From Paraglomus occultum (taxonomy: Eukaryota; Glomeromycota; Glomeromycetes; Paraglomerales; Paraglomeraceae): 19,113 bases of DNA. Every line of letters starts with the position of its first letter. The first letter of the stretch is position 1. Below the pieces are notes generated by a model that saw nothing but the letters and a program-made list of their open reading frames with translations, did no database searches and was not told the DNA's origin. Positions 9,331 to 17,380 of this stretch are shown here, in pieces. Both the position numbers and the translations under genes were made by a program. The stretch lies in the NCBI GenBank assembly GCA_910592205.1, contig CAJVPJ010000681.1, positions 1-19,113 on the forward strand, read 5' to 3'.

Positions 9331-10265
9331 ATGTTTTCTGTTCCTCGCCAGTTTGCGTCTCATACTAATGCACTACGATATCGGTATTTCAGAAAAGAGT
9401 CAGTTTACTTCGTTATACGAAAATGCCTTTCCACCAGTGATAGTACTATAACACAAGACCATACGACTAATCTCAATAAATCGAACGCATTTAACTTGAT
9501 GGAAGCAAACGATAAAGCGGTATCAGTGTTAAGAAACTATCAGGCGGAGGCTTATAACCATTTAGGGCAAAGTTATGAGGAATATATAAACGATTTGACG
9601 GCAGAGATAATTAAACTTACAAAAGAGCTGGAAAAGAAAAATAAATTTATACAATATTTGGAATCAACGAAGGAGCAATATAGAAAATTTATAGACAAAG
9701 AAGGATTCTTTCAAATGCCGATACACGTACCTGAAGTACGTGTTAAAGATTTGCAGGAAACATCAAGATCTTTCAGACTTGGAAGAATTCGCAATGTTAG
9801 ATCTGCCTTGGAATATGTTAGAAGACGAGTAAGACCAAAATTTATATGTCTAATTATCACTTTTTGCTTTTATTTACAAGTTTTTTGCTTTTATAGATGC
9901 TTTTGAAGGAGGGTAAGCTTTTCAAATCAGTCGAACCTGTTGATAGTGTGCTACAGCGATTGTCTGAAGAAAAGAGGTTCAAAGATATGTTGTATCATTC
10001 ATGCAAGGCTCATCGCATACATATAAAACTTGTAAAAAATTGTTTTGGTAATCTCTATCATATTTCATGTAAAGGAAAGCATGGTCACAGACGTAATATC
10101 GTGCTTTATGCAAAATATTGGAGAAAGGAGGAGCTGTTGGCTTTGAGTGTTATATTCGACTATTTTAATATTAAATTTACTTATTGGAATAGAGCAGGAA
10201 AGGAGACAAGCTTTCCGTATTTACCCCTTACACCAACTAGTAAAGGCTTTTGTGAGGGTGTGTAA
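9331..10265 (+). CDS. ELLAL-family protein, copy 3 (two exons, coiled coil, apparently intact)
   Basis: Exon 1 runs to 9828 and exon 2 is 9897-10265. The 68-base intron (GTAAGA...TTTTATAG) is phase 0, so the frame passes directly from EYVRRR to MLLKEGKLF. A start at ATG 9499 gives 232 residues; ATG 9331 adds 56 residues that look less protein-like, so I prefer 9499. Residues about 30-65 (from 9499) form a predicted coiled coil (YEEYINDLTAEIIKLTKELE, KKNKFIQYLEST). RSALEYV lies just before the intron. Exon 2 carries VDSVLQRL, RFKDML, CFGNLYH, a short HGHRR basic stretch and the C-terminal YWRKEELLALSVIFDYFNI, then TSFPYLP. No signal peptide, membrane segment or known catalytic motif is visible. 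I do not recognise the family. The coiled coil suggests oligomerisation; anything beyond that would be a guess. Confidence 0.75.
9829..9896 (+). other. Phase-0 intron of ELLAL copy 3
   Basis: 68 bases with donor GTAAGA, TCTAATT branch-like sequence, a T-rich tract and acceptor TATAG. Removing it fuses two homologous parts of the family in frame. Confidence 0.8.
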
Positions 10266-10269
10266 TAAA
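10264..10269 (+). promoter_or_regulatory. Possible polyadenylation signal
   Basis: AATAAA overlaps the TAA stop of ELLAL copy 3 and is followed by A-rich and T-rich tracts. The motif is common in AT-rich DNA, so confidence is low. Confidence 0.25.
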
Positions 10270-10740
10270 TATTGGGCTAGTTATACCTAAGACTTTGATA
10301 ATAATAAGCACAAAAATATAATAATGAAAAAATTTTGACTTTTTTTTTATTATTCAAACCATTTATGCATTATAAAGTTGCAACTTGTCACATGTAAGAT
10401 TTGTATTGCAAGTGATGCAGATTCATCCACATACTCAAAACAATGCTGACAAAGGGTTAGTTCTATAGATTAATAATCTCAATACTTTGCAAACATTACA
10501 GCAAGAAACATTTAATTTTAGTCAATAAAGTTGAATCTGCTGAATTTTATTATTAACTGAAGGGAATTAACTTGAAAAATTTATCTGACTAATTTCAATT
10601 AATATTGCTGCACTGTTTGTTATTAAGATGGCAATTTGAATTACATTTAAGCATAGCTTATGACAATCACATGAGCAGTTAGTCTTACTATTGCAATTAA
10701 TACTTACTAAATTAGTCAAGCTTTGATTTGAGACTGCTTT
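10270..10740. other. AT-rich spacer
   Basis: I see no supported gene or repeat in this stretch. Confidence 0.4.
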
Positions 10741-10741
10741 G

Positions 10742-10990
10742 TGTAGAGTTTACTGATTTTTTTAGGTATAGTAAGCTCTGCATATAGCATAGTGAATACC
10801 AGATTCAATTTTTTCAAGATTTACCACTGCATATTTGATGCTTAATATACCTGAAGAGCATCCCAACTGACCATTTTCAAAAACTTGAATAATTCTGCAA
10901 GGTAGTTTAGTACAATCAAACTTATTCCTATCCATACATGGTATATCAAAGAAAGACCAGGTCACTCTTTGCTGATATTTTCAAATGCTT
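10742..10990 (-). pseudogene. Transposon-associated domain fragment
   Basis: The minus-strand frame reads VTWSFFDIPCMDRNKFDCTK, LPCRIIQVFENGQLGCSSG, ILSIKYAVVNLEKIESG and stops. The pattern (a basic or aromatic start, I..IDR, LPCR+I, then QLGC..G+L...Y...LE) resembles a small C-terminal domain that I recall at the ends of transposon-encoded proteins in Glomeromycotina. I cannot name the domain. The piece is short, has no proper start and sits beside a LINE fragment on the same strand, so it is most likely remnant mobile-element sequence. Confidence 0.4.
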
Positions 10991-11011
10991 ATGAAATTTT
11001 GCATAGTCATC

Positions 11012-11215
11012 TCAGAAGTTTGAATAAGGTGATATATTTGTGACAGGAAGACCAACAAGGAGGGTGAAATGAGAGATTTTCCAAAGTAAGTCTTGAACTT
11101 TATGAGGGTAATGAGAATAATGAATTTCTTTCCAGGAGGAGTGGGGGAAAAAGGAGGAGAGAAAGTTATCAGGAGACGAGAGGGTGGAATTGTTAAAATG
11201 GATCAAAGTTTAGGG
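11012..11215 (-). pseudogene. LINE (non-LTR retrotransposon) fragment with a zf-RVT-like segment
   Basis: A minus-strand frame ending at 11012 contains WKEIHYSHYPHKVQDLLWK and ISHFTLLVGLP. The spacing W..I.....PHKV.D.LWK..H..L..G is the signature of the reverse-transcriptase zinc-binding domain (zf-RVT) found downstream of the polymerase in many fungal and plant LINEs. The cysteine pairs expected after it are missing. The adjoining 11216-11385 (-) is Ser/Pro/Leu-rich and may be the decayed segment before it. This is a small, dead fragment. Confidence 0.45.
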
Positions 11216-11569
11216 AGTGTTGGGGAGGAGAGAATAATAGATGGAGAGAGATTTTCAAGGAGTTTTGAGGAATTAAGGAATGATTTGAGAGATTCAATAG
11301 GATGTTTCATGCCTTGTTTAAGAATTAAACAGGATGGAAGGGACTTATGTATATGATAGTGGTCAAGGCAGTATTGGTTAAGCATAGATGTCCAAAAAAG
11401 GGGATTAGGATTAAATGTTTGTGATATAAGTTTTGCATGTCTTATTCTTAGTTCTAGTTTAAAATGTATTCACATGTCATTAATGTGAGATTGTATCATG
11501 TATTGATTACACAAGCAGTCCTAAAACGGCTAATTTTCCATATATGGTATCATCCATTCCAGGAAGAGT

Positions 11570-11859
11570 GCGCTCTCACCAGTTCATCGAGCCAATCGAA
11601 TTTGGAAATTGCAAATATAAATTTGGCAATATATAGCAAAAAAGAGTAATACCATCTAGCCATCTGATGGCTTGATGGATCGTCTTACCCCCCGACGGCT
11701 CGATACCAAATTGTGATAGAGGACAGTGAATAAACTTTGTGTGATTGGCGAGTGTAATTTTTGATTATTACCGTTTTCGTAATATAGCCGCTGAGCGCTG
11801 TCTAGCCAACGATAAACTGATTTCCAAATTCGATTGGCTCGATGAACTGGTGAGAGCGC
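11570..11859. mobile_element. MITE with perfect 40-base terminal inverted repeats
   Basis: Bases 11570-11609 (GCGCTCTCACC...TTTGGAAAT) are the exact reverse complement of 11820-11859. The element is 290 bases, has no coding frame and holds smaller internal hairpins (GCCATC..GATGGC near 11658). The perfect termini suggest recent movement or gene conversion. The flanks (AGGAAGAGT on the left, CCAGACAGT on the right) show no clear target-site duplication, so the superfamily is undecided. Confidence 0.85.
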
Positions 11860-12477
11860 CCAGACAGTTCATCCCCCCTTCACTAAGTCCATCATCCTGA
11901 CTATTTTGGTAACTGAAATTTTGTATTACCAAATATGGTAAAGACAAAAGCTAGTGAGGCCATAGTTGTCATGGGACTGCCTTTTTTGAATTTGCCCAAT
12001 AAAATATTATGGCTTGTGTGGCTTGTAGTCATGGGTCTGCTGAATTTTTTTGGCACCACCAAGTTACCAAAAAATTTTTTCCTCTACTAGTACATTAGTT
12101 AGCATTACTGTGCCTTTTATAGAATGAAAGAATACTTAAACCATTTTTCTCACTAACAATGTCTAGTTACTAGTTCCAACAATTCTAACTCTAGTACTAG
12201 TGCCCCAATGGATACTGACCCCTTCATCCCTGGAAATACTAAAGACCCCAAGTTTCAGAGGGTCTTTGAAACCTTTTCCTGGGATATTAATATTTGATGA
12301 TGCTTTTTATCAATCTAGCACTGCATAAGAATCAAAACTAAAAGTCAGAATACACTCTTACGAGTCTATAGCTTCATAATCCACCGCGATCCACGCAACA
12401 TTGCAAAGTAGTTTCTTCTCAATTTATGTTTTAAAACTACGCTCTGTTTCATATTACACAACGACTGTTATAATGAG
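11860..12477. other. Non-coding spacer with short inverted repeats
   Basis: TTTTGGTAACT at 11904-11914 is inverted at 12062-12072 (AGTTACCAAAA). The near-palindrome TTACCAAATATGGTAA lies inside, and TAGTCATGGGTCTGC near 12030 echoes TTGTCATGGGACTGC near 11968. This looks like a second, decayed MITE-like unit of about 170 bases. No gene is seen. Confidence 0.35.
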
Positions 12478-12956
12478 TTCGAAATCAGAAGCAAAAGCCC
12501 TACCTTGTATATTCAAAAACTCTCTTTCCACGGAATATGGTAGTCAATTAATGCAACGCGAAACTAAAGAGAATCAACGATGGAGACATGCATCAGCTAC
12601 TGCTGCAGTGGGAAAACTAACGGAAATGGCCAAGTATTTTCCTGCATTATGTTTATTGCTTGATTTATGATTCTCTAGAGAATTACTCTTTATGCGAAAA
12701 GCACTACAACCATATTATCGCCAGAAAGTATTTTATTGAACAATTAACTAAACAGGATATTGCAAGTCTTTTAAATACAGAAGAAGTAGAAGTAGAGAAA
12801 ATTTACTGATGATCGTGATCTCTCTGAAAAAAGTTTTTCCGATTTCGGAGCTCAAGTATGTTCGCCGGATCCAGCGCATGAAATGCTTCTGAAAAGCATT
12901 GACGAGTTGGTGAACATTAATAGACGATTACTATCAGAAAATGAAGTACTATGAAG
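12474..12956 (+). pseudogene. Broken gene of unknown family, N-terminal part
   Basis: ATG at 12474 begins MSSKSEAKALPCIFKNSL, then RWRHASATAAVGKLTEMAKY. The frame ends at 12667. A second frame continues the apparent protein with YDSLENYSLCEKHYNHIIAR and DIASLLNTEEVEVEKIY, ending near 12808. A third gives FTDDRDLSEKSFSDFGAQV and LLKSIDELVNINRRLLSENE up to a TGA near 12955. Three consecutive protein-like pieces in three frames imply at least two indels, although short introns cannot be fully excluded. The CEKHYNHII piece, with the earlier Cys residues, may be a metal-binding knuckle. I do not recognise the family. The next 290 bases are a copy of a different gene. Confidence 0.5.
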
Positions 12957-12979
12957 ACAGTTCGTTTTAATAGGCGTTG

Positions 12980-13267
12980 CCTGTTTTGTGCCTTGACGTT
13001 TACTAAATCCGCAGAACCCAGCACGATACCCTTTCGATCATGAAGTGCGTTATTTCATTTAGTTTGTTTTTATATGAACAATACAGATTTTAATATGAAT
13101 TGATAAATGTTTAGGGCAACCCATGGCCAACCATCATTGTTGAGGTTGCTTCCTCAGAAACACTCGACCATGTCAGGGAGAAGAGATGTGTTCAAACTCG
13201 GAAAAACGTCGTGATCGAAACAGAAATCCCTTGCGCCCGTTTACTGGTTCAATACCCTTTACGATCT
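12980..13267 (+). pseudogene. Partial duplicate of the Uma2-like gene, decayed
   Basis: This stretch is a diverged direct copy, in opposite orientation, of 17825-18162 (-). It keeps the coding text (RLLNPQNPARYPFDHE, then PWPTIIVEVA in decayed form) and also the complete intervening intron (GTGCG...AAATGTTTAG, acceptor ending at 13114). It is therefore a DNA-level duplication, not a retrocopy. Damage includes CGA to TGA at 12994-12996 (an arginine codon of the CFMPRRLL segment becomes a stop), loss of about 45 bases around the NNYWLAPNRAED segment, loss of about 13 bases around GSWKE, and a one-base insertion in GCGCCG. It ends abruptly at both sides inside unrelated sequence. Confidence 0.85.
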
Positions 13268-13275
13268 GACAATAA

Positions 13276-14197
13276 GTGACACTTTCCTCCTCAAAACCCC
13301 TTCAACCAGCAACATCGTCTATTCCACTTCAATCAACAGCTCTATCTCGAACACTATCTGCTACACAGGCGCAACCGTCATCAACTACACGCCCGACAAT
13401 GCCACCTATTACATTTCAGGTGCAACTACCATTTACTACTGCTAAAATACTCTGCAAAAGCATGAGTCATTGTAATTGTGGGTCTTCTCAAACACAGGGA
13501 CAAAAAAAACCTAAACCCCCACCGAACAGTTAACTTTTCCTTTTTGGGCGGCTGGACAAAATACTGACCAGCAGGAAAGTTAGAACGTGAGGCCGAACAC
13601 CAAACGGCGCGGCTATCTTCTGCTACTCTTCGAACTCAACCAGCATTTACTGCGCAGACGATACCACCACTTGCTACCATTCAGCTATCATCTAATGCAC
13701 TTCAGACAAAAGCACACTTTACACCTCAATCAGAATTATCGTATGCTCCGCCACCGATACGGCAATCATTCAATATATGCCATTATCCGCTTCGTCTCAT
13801 CTACCAGCGCTACTATCTATGCTTCATCATCTCCCACGTGCAAAAACTCACGCTCTCCGCAAATATGCCTAGTATGTGTGGCACGTATTTCGGAATTTGT
13901 CCATAGCCAGAAAGAAGAGTCACTGTAACGTAAGTTTACTGGACATAAAACGCGCTTTTGTGATATACTGTTAAGCTAACTAAATTCTATCCTTTATAAA
14001 GAAGCGCGGCATATGTGTTCATCGATAATACGACCGTGCTGCAGTTCGCCAATAGTGATAGTGAGAAGAAGAAACTCGTAGACGAGTCACATAATAACCA
14101 ACTAAATATGACCGATCGTCGGAAGGAAAAGGTGTGTTTCCACCTAAGTCAATATGTGACAAGATTTTCTTTAATTATCATCATTATACAATGCTAA
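13276..14197 (+). pseudogene. Pro/Gln/Ser/Thr-rich degraded coding sequence, family unknown
   Basis: Several plus-strand frames have biased, protein-like composition: KPLQPATSSIPLQST and TTRPTMPPITFQVQLPF (13276-13533), then QTARLSSATLRTQPAFTAQT and SELSYAPPPIRQSFNI around 13600-13770 in another frame. The last piece (14015-14133) is charged (DSEKKKLVDESHNNQ, TDRRKEK) and ends at a possible donor, AAG|GTGTGT. This resembles a low-complexity linker followed by a charged region, broken by frameshifts. It may belong with the pieces before and after it as one decayed gene, but the joins are not demonstrable. Confidence 0.35.
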
Positions 14198-14220
14198 TTA
14201 TAATATTTTATATTTGTGTT

Positions 14221-14610
14221 CAGCAGTCCCTCCTCCAGAACAAGCACAACATTTACCAACACTTGCAGAACGTTTATCAATAATTGTTAGAGTATTCATG
14301 AACCGCTGTTCATTATCAATCAGCATTTGAAGATATTCCATCGTCAGGACCTTCATCACCGACACCATCACTCCATCGCCGACACCATCACCAATTCCAT
14401 CATCGTCGACTTCATTCTAGCTTACCCCAGGAATTTACCTACATGAAGAACGAATACGAGATTGCAGCCTGGGTCTCCGATCATAAACGCATACTGGACC
14501 TTGCTATCTCAATTCGAAAAGCGAAGAGACAGAGAATTGATGATGATAGCGAAGACGATAACGTTGGGAAGATGATTGGAAATAATAGGGTGGGCACGCT
14601 AGTCATATAA
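14221..14610 (+). pseudogene. C-terminal part of a degraded Ser/Pro-rich protein
   Basis: After a possible acceptor (TTTGTGTTCAG, ending near 14221) the frame reads VPPPEQAQHLPTLAERLSII up to 14328. A second frame, open from 14302, gives AFEDIPSSGPSSPTPS, then EFTYMKNEYEIAAWVSDHKR, LDLAISIRKAKRQRIDDDSE and NRVGTLVI, with TAA at 14608-14610. The CCATCA/CCGACA-rich run (about 14350-14420) changes reading between SPTPS and RRHHH, so a slip in this low-complexity stretch is likely. The acidic cluster DDDSEDD after KAKRQR looks like a basic/acidic nuclear-protein tail. The stop directly abuts the minus-strand transposase remnant (its TAG at 14611-14613). Confidence 0.4.
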
Positions 14611-16565
14611 CTAGTCAAAGTGGCTGTCAGTTAATTGTTCTTTATGCACAAAGCAAGCACGACAACCAAAATTTGCACTGTGTCTTTTGATACCTGCAAG
14701 ATCATTTCCCTGCGGAAGATCTGTAGTAACACACCTAATCCTTGATCATAATACTGCGTTCACAAGCAGCCCAAAAAATTCATAAACATCACCCCCGAAA
14801 GGCACAAACCCAAGTAAAAAATAATTCTTTAACTGTTTTCTTAGTTTAAATGGCATGTTTCCAATTGTAAATAGACACCCCAAGAGTGTGATAAACATTG
14901 CGATACGTTCCAAAGTCATCCAAGTAAATGTCAAGGAAAAATTTCCTTATTGGCACATTTGGCGGCGGAGGATGTTGTACGTCAATAATATGTTCATTTG
15001 GTAGTTTATGCCTCTTAAATATTCCCCGTATTTTCCAAGAGTAGTTGAAACGATATAGAATTTCATTTACAATGAAATTATATTCTGTAGGTTCTGGGTT
15101 ATCGCTTAGCCAAACGCTTGTTTCACGCACATCTTCTTTTCTTAGTATTAAGGGGAAACCTTCGACTAACCATAATGCCTTATTTTGAACATTTTCTCGT
15201 GCTGCGCTATGTAAGTGTCCTGGTATTCTCGAATATCTGACTAGTTCATCAACTTTGAAGCAGAATTCCTCGTTAAACGTCACAATAGATCTGATGCGGG
15301 CCACAAAATTTTGAGATCGTGATTCTACTTGTCGTTGACAAGTTATGAAGCTACCCGCATGATAAATGACTAATTAAGAAAAAGTTAAGTTAGACAGTTT
15401 TCATAATCTCCAATAAAATAATCGAGTATTTATTTTGCTGTATTTCTTGACTCTGTAATAGGATATTAATTTTTCAAGGCTATGCAGACCACGATAAAAG
15501 CAGTAGATAAATACTCGATTATCCCTGCAAGTAAACATATAAAAATAATAACCTCCGTTGATATCTAAAGTATCCTGTCCAAATAGTGGAGACTCCTTCC
15601 AAGTTTTTCCATGCCAAATTCAGTCTTTTCTACCGTTTCCGAAGTACATTTGAGAACAGAGTCGAGGGTTGTTCAGTATGCGTTCTATTGTTTCCCTCAA
15701 TGAGATGGTATACGCATCTTTAGTTGGCATTGCAGTCGATGGCGTATTTTCGTTATTATTTTAATTTCATGGCTGCAAATTTTTGATAATGGCAACCTAT
15801 TCCGCCACTGACGTAGGCGTCTTATGTTAGGCACAGTGTCATTTATCACAAAATCTTCGTGTTGAAGAATTTGCACAAGATCTTCATATGCTGCCGTTGC
15901 TAAATAACATTCGTATTAGTAAATTAAATTTAAAGGCATTTTAAAATAAACGGCAAAGCGCTATGATATGTACAAATCATGTGTTTGGTCACCCATATGA
16001 AAAGCATGGTAGCGGTAAAATTTGGAAAGTAAGGACCATGAGCTCCATTAAACGAGCCCATGTTTTGTGATGCTTCATCACAAGTTTTAGCATTCAGATC
16101 TTGCATATTAATATCATCATCATCCTCCTCCTCAGGGTATTGATCGAAAATTTTACTATTCAAACAATTAATATTATAAAATTAATCTACAGTCAGGCTA
16201 CGGTTATTGAAATGTTAGTAAAGTAATGACATACCCATCGATTTCTAAATTGACACCACTGGATTCAGAAATGTCGGCTCTGGTGTAAATAATCATTTTA
16301 ATAATATTTTCAACTTCAGTAAAAACAGTGACAAAAAATTCGTACTCTTTGCTGTACTCTTCACGCGGCCGCTGAGAAGCGTCATATTGATTGAAATAAA
16401 ACACCTTTGATAATTTCAGAAAGTTAGATGAAGGGTATCATTAAAGATTAAGTCAGTCAAAAATTCAAGCCCTACGTCTTCATGTGATGCTTTTCGTGTA
16501 GGTTTTGTCTTTGGTTTTCTCAGTCTATATCTACAGAGATATCCCGAAGTTTCAAAATTTCCCAT
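14611..16565 (-). pseudogene. CACTA/TNP2-like transposase pseudogene
   Basis: Read on the minus strand, the order is as follows: a possible zinc-finger-like start (NFETSGYLCRYRLRKPKTK, from ATG 16565), SKVFYFNQYDASQRPREEYS (exon 16420-16235), an acidic stretch (QYPEEEDDDDINMQDL), GPYFPNFTATMLFIWVTKHM, YEDLVQILQH, RRLRQWRNRLPLSKIC, ILNNPRLCSQMYF, WHGKTWKESPLFG, QVESRSQNFVARIRSIV, DDFGTYRNVYHTLG, GNMPFKLRKQLKNYFLLGFV and TTDLPQGNDLAGIKRHSANF plus GCRACF. I recall this family as highly repeated in Glomeromycotina. The aspartate-rich DDFGTYRNVYHTLGG and DLP...GC..C blocks resemble the DDE core with zinc knuckle of TNP2/CACTA-type transposases. Near 14880 two apparent one-base losses (in a G run and an A run, RC strand) shift the frame, and stops occur near 15540-15700. 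It is truncated at 14611. Confidence 0.7.
16156..16234 (-). other. Phase-2 intron in the CACTA-like transposase
   Basis: 79 bases on the minus strand, GTATGT...TTGAATAG, with TACTAAC inside. It joins GVNLEIDG to KIFDQYPEEE in frame, so the transposon gene carries a host-style intron. Confidence 0.55.
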
Positions 16566-17380
16566 GCGCACTCTTGTCATCTCTCAGTAATAATAGTACG
16601 ATAAAAACTTAGAAAAACTTGTTTATTGACCAAACGTATGTAATGCGCGTGCTTTTTTAAACTAATATTTTGTACAGCTTCATTGTTATTATCTCGCACT
16701 TGAATCTATTATCACCCAAATACATTATCAATCGAACAATACTATCGTTCGAGTATTTTATTGTTTGATTACTGCGGAGGAAGATTTACCATGTGACTTA
16801 CTATCGACGTCAGCCGATCAGCTCGCCGTAACATCATTATTGCCTTTTTATTTCACACACGATTTATTTTAAATGAGGACTGTGCGACGAAGACATGCAG
16901 GAATGTATGACAACGATGATGATAGAATATGACTGATTATGACCGTGTATAAAATAAAATGTCGAAATAAAAAATAAGAAACGAAATAAGATGAGGGTAA
17001 AATGTATAAATATACACCTTCAAGCTTGGGTGGTGGGTGAGTATAGTCAAGTATCAAGTATATAGATATAAATTCCCCGAAAGATCTACACAAAAAATTG
17101 CGATAAATGGGTATTTGTTGTTTAATGCGAAAAATAATTTAGCAAGTGAAGAACACAAAGAACGAATGATTATCAAGAATATGTCATAAACGGTAAGTTC
17201 ATGCAGCAAATGTTGACGATGGAGATGTACTTTATGTTAATTACAGGAAAATCCCATACACTAAACTATACAGTCAAATACTGTTAACTCGTATCATTGT
17301 CATCCTTTTGACAATATATTCTTGCTCTTTTGAGCATTATATGAATAATCATATTTTACGCAAAGTTGATGCCATTTTAT
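16566..17380. other. Spacer, no supported gene
   Basis: It contains a short imperfect hairpin at about 16729-16770 (AATCGAACAATACT and AGTATTTTATTGTTTGATT) and a possible small intron on the plus strand (GTAAGT near 17192 to TTACAG near 17247) with no convincing coding exons on either side. Confidence 0.4.

Noticed and set aside
11093-11356. Plus-strand open frame rich in Gly, Glu and Arg
   Set aside because: Purine-rich composition explains its openness; the opposite strand holds LINE-like text, and no splice or family evidence supports it.
16869-17093. Minus-strand open frame rich in Tyr, Ser, Ile and Leu
   Set aside because: Low-complexity, AT-driven composition with no neighbour exon, motif or good start context.
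17192-17247. Possible plus-strand intron GTAAGT...TTACAG
   Set aside because: Good splice signals, but the flanking reading frames are short and closed by stops, so no gene can be built.
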